64,000 nt of DNA from Saccharomycopsis phalli. Its lineage: Eukaryota > Ascomycota > Saccharomycetes > Ascoideales > Saccharomycopsidaceae. The position numbers and the translations under genes were made by a program. The DNA lies in NCBI GenBank assembly GCA_020342235.1, contig CP073213.1:1280501-1344500 (forward strand), given 5' to 3'. This document shows, piece by piece, positions 51,414 through 60,069 of this stretch; positions within the stretch are counted from its first letter, which is position 1, and each line of letters opens with the position of its first letter. Under the pieces are notes generated by a model. That model had not been told where the DNA came from. It saw nothing but the letters and a program-made list of their open reading frames with translations, and searched no databases.

Positions 51414-51523
51414 GATATGATATGACAACAGACAAGAACAACACTTTATACAGCAACGAAATGACACAAAATCAACCATGCATACCACCTACAGGGAATA
51501 TTTTAGGAAACACATATTTTAGT

Positions 51524-52981
51524 CTAAGCATATAACTGAAATCCATCATGAGCATCCTCTTCCTCTTCTTCCTCCTCCTTGCCACCCTCATTCTCCTCTT
51601 CTACCTCATTCATATTAATTTTCTGACCAAGTAATCCAATAAAAAATTCATCAATCTGGTACTCATCCCATAGTAATTTGTCTGTCTTAGGAGCCATGTA
51701 ATTCTGTAGAGGCTCTTGCACTTTATAATTAAGCTTCCGCCCTTTGGATGCCTTTGTGTCAACATTCTTTTTGAATTTGCTAGCTTTAGTCAACTGAACA
51801 ATACTATTCTCATTTATACTAGTTGAATCATTCACCTTTTTATCTATCATGTCTCTTAACATTAATCTGTAAAAGTCCTCATCATCAAAAATTCGTTCAT
51901 CTTCAACAACATCAGCGTCCAGTCCAAGGAATTTCCCCTTTCTTCTGTTAAGTCTAGTCCGTTTAATCAATCTCTCCATGTTTAGCAAATTATTATCTAC
52001 TTGGGTAGCTGCTGTTTGATTGATCACTTTAAACTTTGATCCACTCAAAGCATTCGACCCGGACGAGCTTTGCACCTTCTGCGACCATTTTACCAAAACC
52101 GCATTTCTATATGAATTCAAGACTTTATCAAATTCCTCTGATGTCTCCAAATAGTTTTCAAGCTTTCTCTTTACTGGCAAGGCCTTTGGATTCTCCAAAA
52201 TTTTGTCTTTCTGGTATAATTTATTCCGCAATTCAAGAATACCATCCAACAATCCGTAAATAGAAAATTCTGCTTGCTTGATGTACTTTTTAGTGTTTTC
52301 ATCTGAATATTCCTTAATGCTCTTCTTGTCAACCGGGAGCTCATTGTGTGCATTCATAGCCTTTTGAAGCTTAATTCTAGAATCTAGTATACTATCGTAG
52401 GTTGCATTTTGTTCAACCACATAGAAACCTTTTAACGCATCCAATTTTGCAGCTTCCAAATTTCTATTATTGCTGCTTTTGACGCTGTTTTCCATTAATT
52501 GTTTGATTTTATCTCTCTTACGTTCAAAATTCTTGGGCGTTGCATTGTCGCTTTGACTATCCTCATCATCCACCAGTGATTCGTCCGAGGAATCTCCGCT
52601 CAAATCAATGCCTTCGTCCTCTGAATTATCATCTTTATCATCATCTTTATCATCCTCTTCGTCGCTCTCTTCTTCATCCTCATCATCGTCTTCTGCCACA
52701 TCCATCTCTTCTTCTGATTCGTCATTTCCATCTTCACTCAGAAACATGTCACTTCGGCTCACGGCTTTCCCTGAATATTTCTCACCCAATACCTTACCTC
52801 CCTTTTGTTTCAACTTGCTCTTTCCCACTGTTTTATAATGGCCCTTGGCTAACTGGTCATCCTCTGATCCACTATCTGCTTCGTCATCATGAGCAATTCT
52901 TTCACTGTCTTCAATATCTATATCAAATGTTTGAGGTTTTGCCAACTCATTAAGTTGTTCTGAAAGTGACTTCTTTACCAT
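51524..52981 (-). CDS. BFR2: Ribosome biogenesis factor Bfr2 (AATF/Che-1 family)
   Basis: Bfr2 acts in the nucleolar small-subunit processome on 18S rRNA maturation. The 485-residue product opens SLSEQLNELAKPQTFDIDIED, as in yeast Bfr2, and has a KGHYKTVGKSKLR-like segment and a long Asp/Glu tract (about residues 85-140). The AATF domain follows (RIKLQKAMNAHNELP), then the C-terminal TRAUB domain (KASKGRKLNYKVQEPLQNYMAP, FFIGLLGQKI). An acidic tail closes the protein. Single exon, ATG 52981, divergent from DTD1 across 104 bases. Confidence 0.94.
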   Translation of the reverse strand: MVKKSLSEQLNELAKPQTFDIDIEDSERIAHDDEADSGSEDDQLAKGHYKTVGKSKLKQKGGKVLGEKYSGKAVSRSDMFLSEDGNDESEEEMDVAEDDDEDEEESDEEDDKDDDKDDNSEDEGIDLSGDSSDESLVDDEDSQSDNATPKNFERKRDKIKQLMENSVKSSNNRNLEAAKLDALKGFYVVEQNATYDSILDSRIKLQKAMNAHNELPVDKKSIKEYSDENTKKYIKQAEFSIYGLLDGILELRNKLYQKDKILENPKALPVKRKLENYLETSEEFDKVLNSYRNAVLVKWSQKVQSSSGSNALSGSKFKVINQTAATQVDNNLLNMERLIKRTRLNRRKGKFLGLDADVVEDERIFDDEDFYRLMLRDMIDKKVNDSTSINENSIVQLTKASKFKKNVDTKASKGRKLNYKVQEPLQNYMAPKTDKLLWDEYQIDEFFIGLLGQKINMNEVEEENEGGKEEEEEEEDAHDGFQLYA

Positions 52982-53038
52982 CAGTAACTAATACTACCTA
53001 AGTTGAAAAAAAAATTTAATCTCATCTGGTGAAAATAT

Positions 53039-53044
53039 CACGTG
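53039..53044. promoter_or_regulatory. CACGTG element between BFR2 and DTD1
   Basis: The context TCACGTGATG is identical over ten bases to the site between the SDR gene and RAD54. It lies 58 bp from the BFR2 start and 42 bp from the DTD1 start. In CTG-clade yeasts Cbf1 has been linked to ribosome-related genes, which would fit BFR2. Confidence 0.4.
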
Positions 53045-53085
53045 ATGATCGATTACTTGGTGGCAGACGTCTGATTATATTGCCA

Positions 53086-53627
53086 ATGAAAGCAGTAATA
53101 CAGAAGGTCAATTTTGCTTCGGTGACGGTAGATAACAAAATTATTTCGAGGTAAGTGAAGTATATTTCTATATTTTAATTATAAATACTAATTGGAAGCA
53201 TCAATAGGGGGTTGATGGTGTTGGTAGGCATTGGAATAGACGATACTCAGGAAGATGCAGATAAACTTTGTTCGAAGTTGGCTAATATTAGATTATTTGA
53301 GGATGAAAGTAATAAGTTTTGGAAAAAGAACATTAAGGACATTAATGGAGAAATCTTGTCTGTTTCGCAATTCACCCTCATGGCCAAGACTAAAAAGGGC
53401 AGCAAACCGGACTTTCACTTGGCCCAAAAGACAGAATTGGCGCTGGAATTGTACAATTATTTTTTAACAAAGTTACGGGAGGGAATCGGAATGAATAAGG
53501 TGAAGGATGGAGAGTTTGGGGCTATGATGGATGTGAAGTTGGAGAATAGGTGAGTATAAGTAGTGTGTGATGTTTGATACTAACCAATAGTGGTCCAGTT
53601 ACGATAATAGTAGATACTAAGGACTAA
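53086..53627 (+). CDS. DTD1: D-aminoacyl-tRNA deacylase, three exons
   Basis: The enzyme removes D-amino acids (and glycine from tRNA-Ala) mischarged on tRNAs. Exon 1 is 53086-53150 (MKAVIQKVNFASVTV start). Intron 1 is 53151-53207 (57 nt, TACTAAT branch), exon 2 53208-53549, intron 2 53550-53590 (41 nt, GTGAGT donor, TACTAAC branch), and exon 3 53591-53627. The 147-residue product contains the family motifs SVSQFTL in exon 2 and, in the 12-codon last exon, NSGPVTI, the cross-subunit Gly-Pro motif needed for chirality selection. FHLAQK and KVKDGEFGAMM are also conserved. Without the second splice the protein would lack the Gly-Pro motif. Confidence 0.95.
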
Positions 53628-53682
53628 ACATCTATAGATTTGTATATGATTGCATTCTATATTATAGGGTAACTTTATGAGT

Positions 53683-55512
53683 TTATGCTGTCTCGGAGGC
53701 TTTCTGAGCAGTGATGTATTGCCTTCTGGCTTCGTTCAATGATTTTGTAATTGGCTTTAATAATGATTTGGCGATTTCCTTTTTTTCTGGGTCATTTTCT
53801 GATTGAGCGACCGACTCAATGGCGGCATTTATTCTCTGAAGACATTTATTTACACTCACATAGAGTCTTCGAGTAGTGGTTGCTTGTTCGGGGTCACCAG
53901 AGTTAAAATGAAGCCAGAAATGTCTTAAGAATTCTTCTGAAGTTACATGCACTAAACGTAGCGATTCAATTGACTCAGGTTTCAAATTCACTTTCTCGAC
54001 AGCGCCGGCTTGATCTTCCTGCGAGGTTGACTGTGGCAAATCAATTGGCACAGAAGGTACAGGTCGATGGGTATTGCTAGATACTTGCCAGATCTGTTTG
54101 GGACGTTTGGCATTGTTAATAACCATGACGTATATTTCCTTAAAAGCTGCATCAATAGACTCTTTCGCAGAACAAACTGTGGCCAAATCCACACTGCCAT
54201 CTCCAGGAAAATAGGATTTCATTTCATTCAGCATGTTCACTAAGCTTGTGCTCTCATCGTTTGTGGCCCCGCCATCATATTTTGGCTCAATCACCTTGTG
54301 CACCGTCAACTCCACAAAGTCGGCTTCGGAATTTGGCTCCAAGTCCTTTATAATCAACTCCTGGGTTTCCTCAGCCACTTCTTCTTTAGGATTAAGCCTT
54401 CGTAATTTGGCCCGTTTGTAACTCTCCTCGTCTTCAACTTCTTCGACCAACTTTTTACTCAATCTATTATATCCCCTCATAATCGACACCACCTCCCTGT
54501 CATTCACAGGCTTCATTGTAAAGTCGGGCAAATTACCAAGCTTTTGCGAATTGTCCTCGCCATTTCCTTCGATATCATAAAGTCTGCTCACTTGATTAAT
54601 GTTTACATTTGGGTCATACTCGCCCTTTTCCTTAAGTTTCTGCTTCCGGTCTTCATCATCCAATTGCTGGATTTCTTCATCAGTGAGACTCAAGTAGCGG
54701 TCCAAGATCATGTCGCCGCTTTCATTTTTGTTTAGAATTTCGCCCTTGAGCTTTCTAAATAACTTGGATGTGAAGAAGCGATTCCAGAATTCACCCTCGG
54801 GAATTCTAGGAACATTGTCCTCGTATGCCTTCCGCACAATTGGGTACTGGTCAAAGATGGATTGGATCTTCTCCCGGGTGACATTCAAGTTGACTTTGTT
54901 ATCACTAGTGGCCTCTAGCGTGATTGTACTGAGGACATTGTATGGTCCTCTTTTGGCCTTTTCCTTCAAGGCAAACGTGCCAAGTAAATGTAACCGGGTT
55001 GTCCAGAATTCCTTTGGATCCAATCCATTTCGAATCACGGCTTCGGTGAATAACTTCTTCAACTGCGGTTCATTGGTCAATAACCGTCGCTGTAGCTCGT
55101 CATTATTCAACAAGGACTTGGGATCGAGAATTTCCTCAATGCTGTCCCTTGTTTGTGTCATTTGGAGGTCTATGTTAATGGCCTGATTGGTAACCTCTTG
55201 CGCAGCCTTTTGTCTCTCTAGAATCTGCTTCAAGGCATTCCTAAAACTCTCCATGATCATCTTATTGGTAAAGCTGAAGACAGTATTCTGGATCTCAGCA
55301 TCTGCGCCATTCTGATGCTGTACTTTAATAAGCAATTTCTCAGATGTTGGAGGACTGGCTTGTACGTTGTACAAGTTCCTCAACGGCACTTCGACCCTAG
55401 CAACCGCCAGATCAGTGGCTATCCACCGAATCATGGGAGGATTGGAATTCTCAAAGATAGACAACAACCCATTCTTCAGTTTATACTTTGCTGCTCCGTT
55501 TACGGTAGCCAT
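53683..55512 (-). CDS. TFB1: TFIIH core subunit Tfb1 (p62)
   Basis: Tfb1/p62 is a structural TFIIH subunit for promoter opening and nucleotide excision repair. The 609-residue product has an N-terminal PH domain (about residues 1-100, ending VFSFTNKMIMESFRNALKQIL) and two BSD domains. The first is near LKKLFTEAVIRNGLDPKEFWTTRLHLL, the second near IPEGEFWNRFFTSKLF. An acidic-basic middle and a conserved helical C terminus (SEEFLRHFWLHFNSG) follow. Single exon, ATG at 55512. It converges on DTD1 with 55 bases between the ends and diverges from SSZ1. Confidence 0.95.
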   Translation of the reverse strand: MATVNGAAKYKLKNGLLSIFENSNPPMIRWIATDLAVARVEVPLRNLYNVQASPPTSEKLLIKVQHQNGADAEIQNTVFSFTNKMIMESFRNALKQILERQKAAQEVTNQAINIDLQMTQTRDSIEEILDPKSLLNNDELQRRLLTNEPQLKKLFTEAVIRNGLDPKEFWTTRLHLLGTFALKEKAKRGPYNVLSTITLEATSDNKVNLNVTREKIQSIFDQYPIVRKAYEDNVPRIPEGEFWNRFFTSKLFRKLKGEILNKNESGDMILDRYLSLTDEEIQQLDDEDRKQKLKEKGEYDPNVNINQVSRLYDIEGNGEDNSQKLGNLPDFTMKPVNDREVVSIMRGYNRLSKKLVEEVEDEESYKRAKLRRLNPKEEVAEETQELIIKDLEPNSEADFVELTVHKVIEPKYDGGATNDESTSLVNMLNEMKSYFPGDGSVDLATVCSAKESIDAAFKEIYVMVINNAKRPKQIWQVSSNTHRPVPSVPIDLPQSTSQEDQAGAVEKVNLKPESIESLRLVHVTSEEFLRHFWLHFNSGDPEQATTTRRLYVSVNKCLQRINAAIESVAQSENDPEKKEIAKSLLKPITKSLNEARRQYITAQKASETA

Positions 55513-55631
55513 GCTTGAACACTTGAAGGTGCACTCAAGGCTGTATAACCTGTAAAGGGCATGGTATCATAACCAGTGAACGTGAAGTTACAGAAAAATT
55601 TTTTTTTCGGGCCCTATATATTATTGCAGTG

Positions 55632-57269
55632 ATGTCTACGGTAATTGGGATTAATTTCGGTAACAGCGCCTCTTCTATTGCTGTTGCTACAACCGACGGA
55701 AAGGTCGATGTTATTGCTAACCAGGATGGTGAAAGATCCATTCCTTCTGCCTTGGCATATGTTGGAGAAGATGAGTATCATGGTGGACAAGCTGTTGCTC
55801 AGTTATTGAGAAACCCAACCAACACTATCATAGGATTCAGAGACTACATTGGTGTGGATTTCAAGGACATCGACCCAACTTCTGCTGGAAACGGCGCCAA
55901 GCCAATAAACTTGGACGGCAAAGTTGGATACAAGATCACCCGTGCCAACGATGAGGTGGAAACCATTACCGTTGACGAGGTTGTCACCAGACACTTGAGA
56001 CAATTGAAGTTATCTGCAGAGGACTATATTGGAAGTGAAATCGAGGGAGTTGTTATTGCAGTTCCAACCAACTTCACCGAGGCCCAAAAGGCTGCATTGG
56101 TAGCAAGCAGCGAGAAGGCCGGATTAAAAGTGTTGCAGTTGATCAAGGAACCATCTGCTGCTTTGCTTGCACATGCTGAGGGCTTTAACGAACTCTCCAA
56201 GGACAAGTTATTTGTTGTCGCTGACTTTGGAGGAATCAGATCGGATGCTGCTGTCATCTCCGTGAGAGGGGGTATTCTCACTGTGTTGGAGACAGCACAT
56301 GACTTGGAGTTGGGTGGAAATAAGATCGACGACGCTTTGGCCGAGTACTTTGCCAAGGAGTTTGAGAAGAAGTACAAGTGCAACCCAAGAAACAACCACA
56401 AGTCATTGACCAAGTTGTATAGTGCTGTTGGTGCCACAAAGAAGACCTTGTCCAATGTGCAGACCGCCACGATTTCAATTGACTCGTTGGCTGATGGATA
56501 CGACTTCCATTCTTCCATCAACAGATTGAGATTCGAAGTGGCTGCCAGAGGAGTTTTGTCGCAAATGAGTGGCTTTGCCGAGAATATCGTCAAAAAGGCT
56601 GGATTTGATAACTTGGACATTGACGAAATCTTGTTGGTTGGAGGAAGCTCGTTTATCCCAAAAATTTTTTCCAACTTGGAGTTTATCTTCCCGGAGTCAG
56701 TCAAGGTGATCTCGCCAGCTACTGCCAAGGCTGCTGACCCTACCGACTTGATTGCCAAAGGAAGTGCTATACAGGCTTCCTTGATTGCCTCTTTTGACGA
56801 GGAGGAGATCAAAGAGGCTCTTTTGCCTGTGATCACCAACACATTGCACTTGCCAAAGTCATTGGGAATACTTGATGGCGAAGGTAAGTTTGTGCAAATA
56901 TTAAAGTCGGAGACTTCTATTCCAATCAAGAGATCCATCAAGGTGCGAGCACCAAAGGGACAGGCTTTGATTTCAATCTACGAGGCCGACAGAGATATCA
57001 AGGAAACTACGATTGAGCCAAAGCCAAAGGAAGAAAAGGAGCAAGACGATGACGATTCTGACTGGTCAGACGAAGATGACGAGCCTGAAGTCGTGAGAGA
57101 GAAGATATTTGTGCCAAAGTCCAAGATTGCTGAGTTGGTGGTTGAAGTTAGCCAAGACAATGCCGAGGTTGAAATTACTATTGACATAAATAAGGAAAGC
57201 AAGTTGAGGGTGTTTGCCAGAGAGGACAAGCCAGATGCCGTGACAAGTAAAGTTGAGATTGAAACATAA
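55632..57269 (+). CDS. SSZ1: Ribosome-associated Hsp70-like chaperone Ssz1
   Basis: Ssz1 forms the ribosome-associated complex with Zuo1 and stimulates Ssb on nascent chains. The 545-residue product has an Hsp70 nucleotide-binding domain (VIGINFGNSASSIAVA start, IKEPSAALLAHAEG, VADFGGIRSDAAVI, LVGGSSFIPKI). The peptide-binding region is short and lid-less. An Asp/Glu-rich loop (about residues 470-485) follows, as in Ssz1 rather than in canonical Hsp70. Codon use is strongly biased (TTG, AAG, GGA/GGT), as for an abundant protein. This creates a long antisense open frame with no meaning. The true ATG is 55632, three bases into the open frame. Confidence 0.96.
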   Translation: MSTVIGINFGNSASSIAVATTDGKVDVIANQDGERSIPSALAYVGEDEYHGGQAVAQLLRNPTNTIIGFRDYIGVDFKDIDPTSAGNGAKPINLDGKVGYKITRANDEVETITVDEVVTRHLRQLKLSAEDYIGSEIEGVVIAVPTNFTEAQKAALVASSEKAGLKVLQLIKEPSAALLAHAEGFNELSKDKLFVVADFGGIRSDAAVISVRGGILTVLETAHDLELGGNKIDDALAEYFAKEFEKKYKCNPRNNHKSLTKLYSAVGATKKTLSNVQTATISIDSLADGYDFHSSINRLRFEVAARGVLSQMSGFAENIVKKAGFDNLDIDEILLVGGSSFIPKIFSNLEFIFPESVKVISPATAKAADPTDLIAKGSAIQASLIASFDEEEIKEALLPVITNTLHLPKSLGILDGEGKFVQILKSETSIPIKRSIKVRAPKGQALISIYEADRDIKETTIEPKPKEEKEQDDDDSDWSDEDDEPEVVREKIFVPKSKIAELVVEVSQDNAEVEITIDINKESKLRVFAREDKPDAVTSKVEIET

Positions 57270-57336
57270 TAGAATATACGAGATTAATCTTCAAATAAAT
57301 ATTCAATTGCATGACTGTAAGCCGGCTTGGGCAGTT

Positions 57337-57903
57337 TTAGAAGCCGCTGATTTTCTCAGAGACTACCTGTAGCTCGTTTCTTGCATTTACCAAGGCAATG
57401 TACTTGGTAACCAATTGGATATTCAATCGTTGCGCTTCCACTAGCTGTTTGGGTACAAGTCCGCCCTTGAACATTTTCAAAGGATCGGACGCACTTGTCT
57501 TTTTCTTTTCCTCCTTACCATCTCGGGACTTGTCGGGGGTATTTTTCCTTCTGCTTCGTACATTTGACTGATTTTCCAGCGGCACCGTCTTTTCCTGGTT
57601 GTCGCCTTTTTGCCCCGACCCATCTTTTAAAGCAAACAGAGTTTCGTCCGCTTCTATTATACGCAATGCGCTTCTATTTCGGTAGTCATAATAGTCCCTG
57701 CCAAAACTCTTGGTAAGACCATGGCTCAAGTGATTGGCTGTAGCCAAAGCGAAGGAAGCCTTTGCACCAGTGTGGTTAATATCTAGCACCAATGCGTAAA
57801 TCTCGCCCTGGATTTTAAAGTACTGCTCAATTAGATCCCCAAAGCGTGAATTAGCCGCATTTCCAAGTTTTTGTGACTCGTTATTGGACGTGTCATCTGC
57901 CAT
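57337..57903 (-). CDS. VMA22: V-ATPase assembly factor Vma22
   Basis: Vma22 works with Vma12 and Vma21 in the ER to assemble the V-ATPase membrane sector. The 188-residue product matches the CCDC115/Vma22 pattern. The N-terminal helix is LIEQYFKIQGEIYALVLDI. FGRDYYDYRNRSALRI sits near residues 68-83. A charged linker follows, then DPLKMFKGGLVPKQLVEAQRLNIQLVTKYIALVN, the signature of the family C terminus. An upstream in-frame ATG at 57969 adds 22 basic residues; MADDTSNN at 57903 fits homologues better. It is divergent from the NECAP-like gene. Confidence 0.88.
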   Translation of the reverse strand: MADDTSNNESQKLGNAANSRFGDLIEQYFKIQGEIYALVLDINHTGAKASFALATANHLSHGLTKSFGRDYYDYRNRSALRIIEADETLFALKDGSGQKGDNQEKTVPLENQSNVRSRRKNTPDKSRDGKEEKKKTSASDPLKMFKGGLVPKQLVEAQRLNIQLVTKYIALVNARNELQVVSEKISGF

Positions 57904-58016
57904 AATAGTATTGTTTGAGAATTGTAATCTGGAACGGGAGACAACCTTGATCCTTACATATTTGTACATATACCCTCTTTTACCACAGGAACACCAGCAG
58001 CCTAAACTCCATTCAA

Positions 58017-58730
58017 ATGTCAGGAAGCAAGATAGAAATACTACTATACAAGGTTCCCCACGTCCAAATATTCCTTATACCTGCTCCTACAAATGAAGGG
58101 TTTAATATCTCCCGGTGGAACTTAGACGTTAAACCGTTATGGGAAGGCGAGCTAGAAATAAGAGAAATCGAATATATAGACGATAATTCAGACAAGAACA
58201 CAACCGAAAATCCAAGCGTTGCTCCAGACCCCAAGAACTTGTTCCAGCTTGAGTTAGCACTAACCGATACTGGCGGCCAGTTTGCTTGCGTGCCTTCAGT
58301 CTACACTGACAAGGAAGATGGCATAATTGCCACAGCGTCTACAAAATTGTATGCCATATTCCCCGAAGTACCAATGGAGACTGATTTGGAAATAACCCTG
58401 GAGACCCAAGTCGAGGAATTACTACACAGAACTAAAGGGGTGGCTACCAGGCGGATTGGCCTAGGATTGAAGTTTACTAGTTCATTTGAGGCCAGCAACT
58501 TTAGCATGTATTTGAACCAGTTCAAGAAAGACTTTGAAATATATAGTGAAAATTTCTTGGAAAACAGTCATGCGCCCGAGTCAAGTGATTCAGACCCATA
58601 CAATATGGAAGATCTGTTCCATAATGTCAAACTTTCAGACACCGGAAAGAAAAGTGACCCTGTGCACGGGAAATTTGACAGTGAAAGCGACGAGAGTGAC
58701 GAGGACTTTGGCGACTTCACCGAAGCCTGA
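58017..58730 (+). CDS. NECAP-like clathrin adaptor-associated protein
   Basis: The 237-residue product matches the NECAP (DUF1681) PH-like domain: ILLYKVPHVQIFLIP, FNISRWNLDVKPLWEGELEI, and RIGLGLKFTSSFEASNFSMYLNQFKK. These correspond to NECAP1 strands and the final helix. A 50-residue inserted loop lies in the middle. NECAPs regulate AP-2 and other adaptors in endocytosis. The acidic C terminus contains DEDFGDFTE. Its Phe-Gly-Asp-Phe tetrapeptide fits the gamma-ear/GAE-binding pattern (hydrophobic-Gly-acidic-hydrophobic), which suggests contact with AP-1 or Gga. No intron was seen. Confidence 0.85.
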   Translation: MSGSKIEILLYKVPHVQIFLIPAPTNEGFNISRWNLDVKPLWEGELEIREIEYIDDNSDKNTTENPSVAPDPKNLFQLELALTDTGGQFACVPSVYTDKEDGIIATASTKLYAIFPEVPMETDLEITLETQVEELLHRTKGVATRRIGLGLKFTSSFEASNFSMYLNQFKKDFEIYSENFLENSHAPESSDSDPYNMEDLFHNVKLSDTGKKSDPVHGKFDSESDESDEDFGDFTEA

Positions 58731-58771
58731 AATTATCTTTATATAGATGTTTTGATTTCCGCCATTATACA

Positions 58772-59924
58772 TCATGCCAATTGTTCGTTTCCCACCAGTA
58801 CATCCACCCCGTAGTCATCCAACTTCTCGCCAAGGGTATTTATCCACTTGTCCCGAGAAAGCTCCGACCGCTTAATAATATGCTTTTCATCAAGCAATCC
58901 ATCATCCATATGCTGGTTTCCGCCATCTGGTGGCCATGGCAATCCCAACTGGTCTTCATCAAGAAGATCAGACAACTCATATACAATTCCGTCGCCTAGA
59001 GGCCCGCTCCATGGCCATAACCACAACCAAGGATAGTTCAATTGGTCAACCAAATTCTCCCAGAACCCTACATCGTACGGAAACACCACATCATCAATCG
59101 TAAAGAGAAAGTGGTCGGAGTCCACCTGCTCGGAAGACTCGTCGAGATGGTGATTCTTCATTCTGATGGAAATCAATCTCGGCATCGGCTTGCCATGCAA
59201 CTTTGAGTAGTTTGCACGCACACGGTCCCAGAATTTGTCACTCCGTAGTTGCGACTCCACTCGTTCCCACTCCCAAGTTTCAATCTGGGACATTCCAGAG
59301 ACAATATGAACAATACACTTCAAGGTAAGTAAAGAAATACTGAGAACAATGAACGCATCCAAAGGAATCAAGATAATTGTGAATATTAATTCCGATCGGT
59401 TCACCATGTACGCAGGATAGTTCTTTTGTTGCCAAAAGATCGTGCCTCTCTTCACCAATTCAACGAGCACAAATCCCGAAGTGAAGATTACCCACCCAAG
59501 GAACCTCATAAAATGTGGCATGTTATTGTACCCAACACAATTCATGGTCCAAGGGCAATGGTGGTCCATTTTCAATACACACTTTTTGCAAGTCTTGCAA
59601 TGATGCGCCCTCTCTGGTTTATATGCTTCACATTTTTTGCACCAGCGTTTCCACTGGCCTTTTCTTGGCTGGTATGATTTGATGGCTTGCCCAGGGTCCT
59701 TTGTTATCGCCATATAATAGGAGATCCACAACATGGTCATAAAGAACTCAAACCATAGCTGTTTCTTGGTACTAAAGTAGTGCCGAAAGACAAAGTAATG
59801 AGCATTATATCCAATGAAAGAAATGAGAAAAACAGGAATCTGTAATTAATATACCACACAAAATTTATTTTATAGCTGTACTCACGATAACTCCCAACCA
59901 GGGATGCGGAAGTTTTATTCCCAT
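58772..59924 (-). CDS. PFA4: DHHC palmitoyltransferase Pfa4
   Basis: Pfa4 is an ER S-acyltransferase; in yeast it palmitoylates chitin synthase Chs3 and amino-acid permeases. Exon 1 (59886-59924) encodes MGIKLPHPWLGVI. The intron is 59840-59885 (46 nt, GTGAGT donor, ACAG acceptor), and exon 2 is 58772-59839. The 368-residue product has four membrane helices. The Cys-rich domain has the DHHC motif at residues 105-108 (MDHHCPWTMNCVGY), with CKTCKKCVLK before it. The C terminus has the Pfa4-typical LPWPPDGG and DDYGVDV blocks. The N-terminal membrane block WLGVIIPVFLISFIGYNAHYF matches S. cerevisiae Pfa4 across the splice junction. Confidence 0.95.
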
Positions 59925-60069
59925 TGCTACGGCAAAAAATACGCCCCACTACAATTTCCTACACTTGGCTAATGCAGATGCATTACAGTCAGCCTGACTA
60001 AAAAAAAATATAGACCTATTATATTTCTATTGTTCTTCCAGATCTCCCGGAAATTTAGGAGTTCCTCTA

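Noticed and set aside
56024-56941. 305-codon minus-strand open frame inside SSZ1
   Set aside because: Strong codon bias of an abundant-protein gene removes antisense stops. The translation has no domain and SSZ1 is certain on the other strand.
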